IMG/VR virus record: IMGVR_UViG_3300032053_000071
Span: 1-61,985 of that record
DNA: 61,985 bases
Reading direction: 5' to 3' (one strand)
Origin: a virus
Shown: positions 56,277 to 61,985 of the stretch, one piece after another
Layout of the letters: every line of letters begins with the position of its first letter
How positions within the stretch are numbered: the stretch's first letter is position 1
Program-made: the position numbers and the translations under genes
Notes under the pieces: model-generated
What the model was told of the DNA's origin: nothing
Databases searched by the model: none
Seen by the model: the letters and a program-made list of their open reading frames with translations, nothing else

Positions 56277-56292
56277 GTGCACTCGAGTGCAC
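56277..56292. promoter_or_regulatory. 16-bp palindrome, site 4 (perfect)
   Basis: GTGCACTCGAGTGCAC, identical to site 1, lies 31 bp before the ATG at 56324 and just after the previous stop. Confidence 0.78.
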
Positions 56293-56323
56293 ATCATATC
56301 ATTCATAACCAAAATCAAATCAA

Positions 56324-57595
56324 ATGCTACACGTATCAAGCAGTTTCAGGAAGTTCCTGAATGACAGCGACAACAAGGTCGCACAGTTTATTATGCGAGC
56401 CATCTACTATGAGGGATGGGGTTACAATTCGTATCGACTCATGGTCAAAACGGATGAGGTCAACTATCTCACACTTCGTGATGACGGCACAATCAGTTAC
56501 TTGCCTAAAGGTAAGGAGCGCAAAATTACTGACGATGGTCGGTGGGCTCGTGACGGTAGGCAGAACGGCACAGCCGGTAAGATTATCAAGAAGATACTCA
56601 CGCCTCGTGCCGTCAAGCTATTCAAGGATGTTGAGTTCACGTCCTTTGTCAATCAGTACAAGGCAGCGTGTGACGCTGAGTGCAAAGAGTTTGTCATCAG
56701 ACCTAACAAGGACATACCCGAAATCTATTGTATGGATAGGGAGCAAGGGCGTGCAGGTCTCAATGATTCATGTATGAATGGGGATGAGGATTACTTAAAA
56801 ATCTATGCCTATTGTCCTCATCTTCGTATTCTTACCATGATGAACAACGAGGGGCACTTAGCAGGTCGGGCACTATTGTGGACTACTGAGGATGGTGTGC
56901 TCATGGACAGGGTGTATGTGGCTAAGGAGCACTACTACGACATGTTCCTCGAGTATGCAGAGACCAATGAGTTTATCCGTAAGGTAGAGTACAAGTCGTA
57001 TCGGGACAAGGACAGATATGTGAAGGACGGCAATGTATTCAGGAAAGCATACAAGATTGCCACCCCTACTGAGTTTGACTACTACCCATACATCGACACG
57101 TTCACGTATGGTGGAGAAGGCTTTCTATGTAACGACAACTCTTTCTCAGGTATTGTATACGAGTATTGTCAAACCGGAGGCACGAGAGATGGCGGTGACT
57201 ATGAGGCATGTGCAGCGACTGGAGCAAGGTATCATAATGACGACCTCAGGTACATCGAGAGGGGCAGGTATGCAGGAGAGAGTATCCACTACGAGTTAGC
57301 AGTGTATTGTGATACCGACAGCAACTACTACCATGAGGATGACGGCAACTTGATATACTTAGAGAGCAGAGGTGCTCACTATAGGGCAGATGACGATAAC
57401 ATAGTAGAGATTAACGGAGACTACTACCATACAGAGTATGACGATGTCAAGTATTCTCAGTGGACAGGAGAGTATCATTTAGGCGATGACGTTATATGGT
57501 GCGACCATCATGACGATTACTTACTTCGTGAGGATGCAGTAACAACTCCTGACGGAGATGTATTTCACAAGGATGACATAACAAGCGTAGACTAA
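56324..57595 (+). CDS. Hypothetical protein with C-terminal Tyr/Asp/His-rich repeats, 423 residues
   Basis: The N-terminal 260 residues form an ordinary soluble domain (SSFRKFLNDSDNKVAQFIMRAI...FVNQYKAACDAECKEFVI...LNDSCMNGDEDYLKIYAYCP...GRALLW). The C-terminal 160 residues are built of short repeats with paired Tyr/His/Asp and Cys (FLCNDNSFSGIVYEYCQTG; YHNDDLRYIERG; YCDTDSNYYHEDDGNLIYLE; GAHYRADDDNIVEINGDYYH; YHLGDDVIWCDHHDDYLL). These resemble metal-binding or beta-solenoid-like turns. I have seen similar proteins in large phages only as hypothetical. Palindrome site 4 precedes it. Confidence 0.75.
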   Translation: MLHVSSSFRKFLNDSDNKVAQFIMRAIYYEGWGYNSYRLMVKTDEVNYLTLRDDGTISYLPKGKERKITDDGRWARDGRQNGTAGKIIKKILTPRAVKLFKDVEFTSFVNQYKAACDAECKEFVIRPNKDIPEIYCMDREQGRAGLNDSCMNGDEDYLKIYAYCPHLRILTMMNNEGHLAGRALLWTTEDGVLMDRVYVAKEHYYDMFLEYAETNEFIRKVEYKSYRDKDRYVKDGNVFRKAYKIATPTEFDYYPYIDTFTYGGEGFLCNDNSFSGIVYEYCQTGGTRDGGDYEACAATGARYHNDDLRYIERGRYAGESIHYELAVYCDTDSNYYHEDDGNLIYLESRGAHYRADDDNIVEINGDYYHTEYDDVKYSQWTGEYHLGDDVIWCDHHDDYLLREDAVTTPDGDVFHKDDITSVD

Positions 57596-57615
57596 TTATA
57601 AAAAAAACAAAACAC

Positions 57616-58596
57616 ATGACAGAGAAACTAAAAGAGGTACTTAGTATCCAATCGGTCAGCCACGACCAATTCAGAATGTTTGCGTACATAGTACGCCAAG
57701 TAAAGCAGATACCCAACACCGTCATGTTCATAGATGACGGCAATCTGTATATCACTAAGGGTAATGCACCAACATATCCGTGTATGGTAGCACACATGGA
57801 CACGGTGCATGACATCACTGATGACTTGTTCCCATTGGAGTTCAATGGTATGATTACAGGCTTCGATCGAATTAACATGGAGCAGGTCGGTATCGGTGGC
57901 GATGACAAGGTCGGTATCTTCATTGCACTTGAATGTCTCAGGGAGTTTGATGACATGAAGGTCGCGTTCTTCAGAGACGAGGAGGTAGGGTGCATGGGTA
58001 GTTATGGTGCACAGATGAAATTCTTTGACGACTGCCGCTTTGTATTGCAGTGCGATAGGCGTGGCAACAGTGACTTCATTACTGATGCAAGTGGAGTCGA
58101 GCTGAGTAGCAAATGCTTTCAGGATGACGTGCTCCCAATCATATCAAGCTATGGGTACAAGTTTGGTAAGGGTATGATGACGGACGTGATGGCACTGAAA
58201 GAAAATCAGATAGAGGTAAGTGTGGCTAACATATCGTGTGGCTATTACAATCCTCATTCGCCTCAAGAGTATGTTGACGTGATTGACGTCCTGTCTTGCT
58301 TAGAGATGTGCCAAACTATCATCCGCTATTGTACCGACACGTACACGCACCGATACAAACCACGTTATGCTGCACCGGCTGCTCCGTATTCTAAATATGG
58401 CAAGTATGCAAACACAAATCGATTTTGGGATTGGGGGGCGCCCAAGCAAACAAGTATATTTTGGGAAGAGGAAGAAATTAAAAAGACGTGCGTGGTAGAC
58501 ACCTATTGCAAAGACTGTTGGAGAGAGGACGCAGTTACGGAATACGGCTTATGCAAGACGTGTGAGGGATGGTATTCAGATAACAATTTATGGTAA
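57616..58596 (+). CDS. M20-family metallopeptidase-like protein with C-terminal zinc ribbon
   Basis: The 326-residue protein has the co-catalytic zinc peptidase pattern: VAHMDTVHD (His60, Asp62), GIGGDDKVG (Asp96/97), FRDEEVGCMGS (Glu122-Glu123), QCDRRG (Asp147) and YYNPHSPQEYVDV (His about 234). It resembles peptidase T or M20/M28 aminopeptidases. The usual dimerisation domain is shortened. The last 45 residues form a Cys4 ribbon (CVVDTYCKDCW...LCKTCEGW). Phage copies are known but their substrates are not. It may break down host peptides for amino acids or act on a specific host protein. Confidence 0.82.
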   Translation: MTEKLKEVLSIQSVSHDQFRMFAYIVRQVKQIPNTVMFIDDGNLYITKGNAPTYPCMVAHMDTVHDITDDLFPLEFNGMITGFDRINMEQVGIGGDDKVGIFIALECLREFDDMKVAFFRDEEVGCMGSYGAQMKFFDDCRFVLQCDRRGNSDFITDASGVELSSKCFQDDVLPIISSYGYKFGKGMMTDVMALKENQIEVSVANISCGYYNPHSPQEYVDVIDVLSCLEMCQTIIRYCTDTYTHRYKPRYAAPAAPYSKYGKYANTNRFWDWGAPKQTSIFWEEEEIKKTCVVDTYCKDCWREDAVTEYGLCKTCEGWYSDNNLW

Positions 58597-58615
58597 ACAA
58601 TTAAATAAAATTAAA

Positions 58616-58894
58616 ATGACAAAAGAAATAGAGTTCAATTACTACATCGACAAGAAGTACACAATTTGGGGAAGAGATAGATACACAATAGTAGCAGAGT
58701 CAAAAGAAAAAGCAGACGAGATAATGATGGACATATTTAAAAACGGAGACACTCATGGACTATGCTATGACTTTGAGTATAACTACGAAACAAGCGAAGA
58801 CTTGCAGCCCGAAGATAATGGAGATGAGTCAACAAAAGAACTATTTGAATCAAACGGAAATTTAATCATCACAAATAAAAACAAATGCAAGTAA
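58616..58894 (+). CDS. Hypothetical protein, 92 residues
   Basis: I chose the start at 58616 (MTKEIEFNYYIDKKYTIWGRD), 19 bp after the peptidase stop, over 58562 inside the peptidase gene. The protein has a beta-alpha segment (YTIVAESKEKADEIMMDIFKNG) as in small 'ESxEEAxxIA' phage proteins, with an acidic C-terminal half. Ends overlapping the next gene by 10 bp. Confidence 0.68.
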   Translation: MTKEIEFNYYIDKKYTIWGRDRYTIVAESKEKADEIMMDIFKNGDTHGLCYDFEYNYETSEDLQPEDNGDESTKELFESNGNLIITNKNKCK

Positions 58895-59091
58895 CAAGAA
58901 CAAGTCAGTTAACAGGTGTGACACACACAATGAACTTAAACGTAACAAAAGAGCAACTCGATAGGTTTGAAATAAGAAGAGAAACCGGAGAGTATGTTCA
59001 AAACATTTTTAATAATCTGTCCGCATCGGAAAGGGAGTTTATTCTATCGGGAATAACACCTACTGAGTGGGACAAAACTTTTAACAATTAA
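58885..59091 (+). CDS. Hypothetical protein, 68 residues
   Basis: The protein starts MQVTRTSQLTGVTHTMNLNVTKEQLDRFEIRRETGEYVQNIFNNLSASEREFILSGITPTEWDKTFN. This pattern, including 'T..Q..RW..GE.IQ..FP.LS..EREFI.TGI...EWD..F', is that of a small conserved phage and cyanophage protein of unknown function. It probably forms a compact helical fold. Confident as a gene; function unknown. Confidence 0.8.
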   Translation: MQVTRTSQLTGVTHTMNLNVTKEQLDRFEIRRETGEYVQNIFNNLSASEREFILSGITPTEWDKTFNN

Positions 59092-59102
59092 AACTATATA
59101 CC

Positions 59103-59342
59103 ATGGTAAACAAGGCAACACTCGCTATGCTTGAGATGACAATCATAGAAGATTATTTTGAGTACATCATCGACAGCAAAACAAATGGTCAACATGAGCA
59201 GGCAAAGACACTATTCAATGAGTTATCTGACACACAACAATCAGCTTTCTTTGATTGGGTTGAGCAGACATACTACTATGACGCTGACGACATGAGTGAA
59301 TACATATCTGAGATGCAAAACATTAAAAACTATTTCAAATGA
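59103..59342 (+). CDS. Hypothetical protein, 79 residues
   Basis: This acidic helical protein starts MVNKATLAMLEMTIIEDYFEYIIDSKTNGQHEQAKTLFNELSDTQQSAFFDWVEQTYYYD. It is coupled by ATGA to the next gene. Its spacing of 11 bp to the previous gene places it in the same operon. No homology recognised. Confidence 0.68.
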   Translation: MVNKATLAMLEMTIIEDYFEYIIDSKTNGQHEQAKTLFNELSDTQQSAFFDWVEQTYYYDADDMSEYISEMQNIKNYFK

Positions 59343-59611
59343 GAATAAAACCTAAGATTAGAGAGATAGCAAATGCTCACATTGACGCACGTCAAAATGG
59401 CTACTTTGACAATACTGACATAAGGACGCATGCTGAGATGATAACACTTATGGTACAAGGCAAGACATTTGAGGCACCACTGCGTATGATTGAGAAGAGA
59501 TATTGCAGTACACAAGCCATGAACAAACTACATGAGGATAACGTAGTTACTGATGCTTACAGGAGAAATGTACACAAAGGCTTCAGGAATATACTGCATA
59601 GTTATGTATAA
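59339..59611 (+). CDS. Hypothetical protein, 90 residues
   Basis: This basic protein starts MRIKPKIREIANAHIDARQNGYFDNTDIRTHAEMITLMVQGKTFEAPLRMIEKRYC. It is mostly helical. It overlaps the upstream gene by ATGA and is followed by a strong hairpin at 59616-59642. Function unknown. Confidence 0.68.
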   Translation: MRIKPKIREIANAHIDARQNGYFDNTDIRTHAEMITLMVQGKTFEAPLRMIEKRYCSTQAMNKLHEDNVVTDAYRRNVHKGFRNILHSYV

Positions 59612-59615
59612 AAGG

Positions 59616-59642
59616 ACACCGCCCCAAGAGGTAGGGCGGTGT
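59616..59642 (+). terminator. Strong hairpin, terminator or structured RNA element
   Basis: ACACCGCCC (59616-59624) and GGGCGGTGT (59634-59642) are perfect 9-base arms with a 9-base loop. No T-run follows at once, but a second AT hairpin (AAACATTTT/AAAATGTTT) ending in TTT lies at about 59643-59663. The interval 59643-59794 has no convincing gene. It contains a loose inverted pair GACTGCAA/TTGC..GCAGTC at about 59717-59754. Confidence 0.6.
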
Positions 59643-59794
59643 AAACATTTTAAAAATGTTTTTAGGATATGGATTAACAAAGCGAACCGAAGCCTGCCTT
59701 CTACGCTCACTTATAAGACTGCAACAAGTGTACCTCAGTTGCATTTGGCAGTCAAGAATTATAACTATATTATTAACAAATAAATACTTTAAAA

Positions 59795-60058
59795 ATGATG
59801 CAACAAAAAGAAATCAGAGACATGCTCAGGCATATGGAGGAGTATCCTCAAAGCGAGTTTAGTAAATTTGTTTTCAACACGGAGAATAAAGCGATGGACT
59901 TGATTGACTTTATGATGTGGTTGGAAAGTAATACTATCATCGTGGCGGCTGATGGCGGTTGGGAACGCTACATGATAAATGCGTACAATTACTTATTCAA
60001 CCCGGAGAATTATGACACGTTAATTATAAAATATCTCAATGCCATACAAAACGGATAA
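59795..60058 (+). CDS. Hypothetical protein, 87 residues
   Basis: This acidic helical protein starts MMQQKEIRDMLRHMEEYPQSEFSKFVFNTENKAMDLIDFMMWLESNTIIVAADGGWERYM. The 3' end overlaps the HTH gene by 20 bp. It begins the last section of the early operon. No family recognised. The rightward frames 59553-59783 and 59656-59862 that compete here look spurious. Confidence 0.68.
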   Translation: MMQQKEIRDMLRHMEEYPQSEFSKFVFNTENKAMDLIDFMMWLESNTIIVAADGGWERYMINAYNYLFNPENYDTLIIKYLNAIQNG

Positions 60059-60353
60059 AGTAAAAATTGATTGCCCTTTCTTTGACCGCAGAACAAAACT
60101 GCTACCATGTCAACGAGAGAGATTGATAAGCCTACATAACTTAGGATATTCGCAGAGGAAACTAGCTTCGATATTCAATGTAAGTAGACGCCTCGTTCAG
60201 TTCGTTACCTGTCCTGAGAAAAAAGTAAAGGACTTGGAGAACAGGAGAAATCGTGGTGGAAGTGCTGTGTATTACAAAGGTGGGGAAGAATGGGCAGCAA
60301 CAATTAGAAATCATCGTAAATATAAATATAAACTTTTAAAACAATCAACATGA
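60039..60353 (+). CDS. Small HTH DNA-binding protein, 104 residues
   Basis: Residues about 24-58 (PCQRERLISLHNLGYSQRKLASIFNVSRRLVQFVTCPEK) form a clear homeodomain-like helix-turn-helix of the resolvase/transposase HTH_7/HTH_38 type. A basic C-terminus (ENRRNRGGSAVYYKGGEEW...HRKYKYKLLKQ) follows. This 'YSQRKLA..F.VSRR..' type occurs widely as small phage proteins. It may regulate early transcription and could be the reader of the 16-bp palindrome. It overlaps its neighbours on both sides. Confidence 0.8.
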   Translation: MPYKTDKVKIDCPFFDRRTKLLPCQRERLISLHNLGYSQRKLASIFNVSRRLVQFVTCPEKKVKDLENRRNRGGSAVYYKGGEEWAATIRNHRKYKYKLLKQST

Positions 60354-60613
60354 CAACAGAACAATTAACACAAGAAGAATTACTCCAAAGAGAAGGAGTT
60401 AGAGATCAAATTATTAAAAGCAGAATCTTCTACTCATACGAAGAGCTCGAAAGCATGTCTGATGCAGACAGGATAGCTGCCATCATTCAGATGAAACAAG
60501 ATGAGACAATGAAGTGGCAGAGGTTAGCGTCACAGCTACACTACTACGTTATGGTAATATCACTCATACTCGGAGCACTCGGTGCACTTATTTTTGTAAT
60601 GTCTAAAAATTAA
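60350..60613 (+). CDS. Membrane-anchored coiled-coil protein, 87 residues
   Basis: A helical, acidic N-terminal two-thirds (LTQEELLQREGVRDQIIKSRIFYSYEELESMSDADRIAAI) leads to one C-terminal transmembrane helix (YYVMVISLILGALGALIFVMSKN). It is a tail-anchored topology. It overlaps the HTH gene by ATGA. Function unknown. Confidence 0.7.
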   Translation: MTTEQLTQEELLQREGVRDQIIKSRIFYSYEELESMSDADRIAAIIQMKQDETMKWQRLASQLHYYVMVISLILGALGALIFVMSKN

Positions 60614-60616
60614 TCA

Positions 60617-60847
60617 ATGAACATTTTTGAAATCAATACAACATCAGACAAAGAAAGCAACTTCTATTTACTGACTGACATTAACAGAGCAGCTATTGAA
60701 TCTGTAATGAACGAAATGGTTCAAGAAGAAAGAGCAGAAGGCTCAGACATATTCTACGTTAATGACGAATACGTTGCTAATATCAAAAAACTATTTCCAT
60801 TTTCAGTAGTTGTTCACTACGAAAAAATACCATTAATTAAAATCTAA
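60617..60847 (+). CDS. Hypothetical protein, 76 residues
   Basis: This small acidic protein starts MNIFEINTTSDKESNFYLLTDINRAAIESVMNEMVQEERAEGSDIFYVNDEYVANIKKLFPFSVVVHYEKIPL, a mixed alpha/beta pattern. It is separated by 3 bp and 9 bp from its neighbours. No family recognised. Confidence 0.68.
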   Translation: MNIFEINTTSDKESNFYLLTDINRAAIESVMNEMVQEERAEGSDIFYVNDEYVANIKKLFPFSVVVHYEKIPLIKI

Positions 60848-60856
60848 ACAAATCAA

Positions 60857-61330
60857 ATGATTCTAAACGAAGCAGAGCAATTAGCACTAAAGCTGATGAA
60901 GCAACATGGGCTCATCGGCAAAGGTTGGAAATTCAAATTTGACAAAGCAAAAAAGCGTTACGGATGCTGCATGCACTCAAAGAGAATTATATCTTTGTCA
61001 TCGCCACTGACACAAATCAGGAAGGACGATAAGGTTAGAAATACGATATTGCATGAGATTGCACATGCACTCGTTGGGTGTGGACATGGACACGATGACG
61101 TGTGGAGAAGCAAGGCACTGGAGATTGGATGCAATGGTCAGCGGTGCTCCAATGACGCAAGCATCAAAGGTAATTGGGTAGGCGAGTGTCCTAATGGGCA
61201 CGTATCATACAAGCACCGAATGTCTAAGGCACAAAAGTCTTGTGGTATATGCTATCCAAGTAAGTTTAACAAAAAGTATTTAATCACATTTAAAAAGAAA
61301 AAACATGAGCAACATTCTGTGCTGTCCTAA
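60857..61330 (+). CDS. SprT-like zinc metalloprotease
   Basis: The 157-residue protein has an N-terminal helix (EAEQLALKLMKQHGLIGKGWKFKFDKAKKRYGCC) and a strand segment RIISLSSPLTQIRKDDKVRNTI. The catalytic HEIAH motif with a third ligand in GCGHGHDDVW follows, then a C-terminal zinc ribbon (CPNGHVSYKHRMSKAQKSCGIC). This is the SprT/Spartan-like fold common in phages. SprT family members cut DNA-protein crosslinks; the phage role is unknown. It has the AATCAAATG leader and overlaps the next gene by 26 bp. Confidence 0.88.
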   Translation: MILNEAEQLALKLMKQHGLIGKGWKFKFDKAKKRYGCCMHSKRIISLSSPLTQIRKDDKVRNTILHEIAHALVGCGHGHDDVWRSKALEIGCNGQRCSNDASIKGNWVGECPNGHVSYKHRMSKAQKSCGICYPSKFNKKYLITFKKKKHEQHSVLS

Positions 61331-61718
61331 GTGCGGACAAAAAACAATTCAGATGGTCAACCATACGCCACTCAACATGAGTGAGTATCCATTTGACAAA
61401 CATCTGTATGGAACCTTTCAATGTTTACAAATGCACTGCCACGAAGTATTCAAGGCAGTGCTAAATATAAACTTTCAGCAAGAACCTCATCCACTTGAGG
61501 AGATTAACGACATCAGTAAAGCTATCATCTACCTAAAGGAGAAGGGTTATTACACTGACAACCTTTGGTGTATTGATGACGTCAAGATGGGATATGAATG
61601 TACTGATGAGGAGGCCATGAAAGTGCTATCTGATGCATTTACAAATGACATGTCATATAGTGTGATATGGGAACAACTAGACAACGCAGCATTTAATTTA
61701 AACTTAAACAAAATCTAA
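61305..61718 (+). CDS. Zinc-ribbon protein, 137 residues
   Basis: The N-terminal zinc ribbon CCPKCGQKTIQMVNH...FQCLQMHCHEVFKAVLNI resembles Ogr/Delta-type zinc fingers (CPxCG...C...C). An acidic C-terminal domain of about 80 residues (EINDISKAIIYLKEKGYYTDNLWCIDDVKMGYECTDEEAMKVLSDAF) follows. Ogr-type proteins activate phage late promoters, so this is a candidate late regulator. The similarity is limited to the ribbon. Confidence 0.7.
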   Translation: MSNILCCPKCGQKTIQMVNHTPLNMSEYPFDKHLYGTFQCLQMHCHEVFKAVLNINFQQEPHPLEEINDISKAIIYLKEKGYYTDNLWCIDDVKMGYECTDEEAMKVLSDAFTNDMSYSVIWEQLDNAAFNLNLNKI

Positions 61719-61719
61719 C

Positions 61720-61985
61720 ATGAAAATTACTATTGAAAAAGAAATATCTAGAGAGATATTAGAGAACATCTTTGTTACCGCCTTAGAAGGCGGTAGCAAT
61801 GATTGGTATTGGATAACAGACGAGACTGTTGCTAAGGTAAGAAAGTATGTAAGTCGTAAAGAAGAACCACCACTTAGCACCGCAGTATTTAAGGCGGTCA
61901 TGGACCACGGAGTTGTCGTTCAGATACATGACAATGATTCCATGACTGAGGACGAGTCTGATCTTCTTGGAGAACTTAATCATAA
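61720..61985 (+). CDS. Hypothetical early protein, 5' part of the gene spanning the circle joint
   Basis: ATG 61720 opens a frame that enters the terminal repeat in phase and is completed at 1-272, giving 136 residues: MKITIEKEISREILENIF...ALEGGSNDWYWITDETVAKVRKYVSRKEEPPLST and on. It starts 2 bp after the zinc-ribbon gene stop. No domain recognised. The continuity of the frame confirms circularity. Confidence 0.87.
   Translation, partial: MKITIEKEISREILENIFVTALEGGSNDWYWITDETVAKVRKYVSRKEEPPLSTAVFKAVMDHGVVVQIHDNDSMTEDESDLLGELNH
61859..61985. repeat. 127-bp terminal direct repeat (copy 2), circle joint
   Basis: Exact copy of 1-127. See the copy at the left end; trimming one copy gives a closed map of 61,858 bp. 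Confidence 0.93.

Noticed and set aside
59553-59862. Two rightward frames (59553-59783, 59656-59862) bridging the hairpin interval
   Set aside because: They overlap the flanking genes in the wrong frames, run through the hairpin, and have irregular composition.
1-61985. CRISPR array, transposase, phage integrase, or tRNA cluster
   Set aside because: No regularly spaced repeat-spacer unit, no DDE transposase, no tyrosine or serine recombinase and no complete tRNA were found by reading both strands.
61859-61985. Biological direct terminal repeats of 127 bp
   Set aside because: The length equals a standard assembler k-mer, and the repeat lies in the middle of a gene that is intact only when the ends are merged.

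Overview
The window is a complete, circularly closed phage genome. Bases 1-127 are repeated exactly at 61859-61985, and one gene (61720 onward, continuing at 1-272) reads through the joint, so the unique sequence is 61,858 bp. The host is almost certainly a Bacteroidota bacterium. Promoters match that phylum's -7 box TAnnTTTG, Shine-Dalgarno sequences are essentially absent, start codons follow A-rich AATCAA leaders, and the DNA is AT-rich. TAA, TAG and TGA all act as stops. The capsid and tail proteins (TerL, portal, major capsid protein, ring/connector proteins and a 1683-residue stabilization/muzzle protein) look like those of the crAss-like podovirus group. Unlike typical crAss-like phages, no DNA polymerase and no virion RNA polymerase could be recognised.

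The layout is bipartite. A rightward (+) block runs from about 53.9 kb through the circle joint to 12.0 kb and carries replication, recombination, modification and small accessory genes. These include two DnaA-domain-IV-like proteins, a Sak-type annealing protein with a RecE-like exonuclease and an SSB-like protein, a VirE_N/DUF5906 primase-helicase, an SNF2 helicase, a VRR-NUC nuclease, an M20-type peptidase and a SprT-like protease. A leftward (-) block runs from about 50.05 kb to 12.0 kb. It holds, in order of transcription, a cluster of tiny basic proteins, a lysis cassette (holin candidates and an M15 endolysin), tail fibres (one collagen-like), an Fe(II)/2-oxoglutarate oxygenase, TerL, portal, scaffold candidate, capsid, tail proteins, and three large internal virion proteins. 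Between them lies a small control region with a winged-helix gene (+), a groES-orf-groEL operon (-), and about 0.7 kb of repeat-rich DNA.

Two mobile systems stand out. (1) At 543-2407 two DNA methyltransferase genes sit in integron-type gene cassettes: 97-bp attC-like hairpins with matched R'/R'' boxes, the hallmark of site-specific cassette recombination, in a phage with no visible integrase. (2) The SNF2 helicase gene is 'fractured' at its DEAH box. The N-half ends in an 88-residue N-intein, a separate Vsr-like/NUMOD3 homing endonuclease gene follows in another frame, and the C-half begins with a C-intein ending VHN before Cys+1. This is a natural split intein arrangement.

The control region and early block also hold a 16-bp palindrome (GTGCACTCGRGTGCAC) in four intergenic copies, a three-copy iteron array, a tandem 17-mer, and a roughly 130-bp AT-rich element present both before the primase-helicase gene and upstream of groEL. 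These are candidates for the replication origin and an early regulon.
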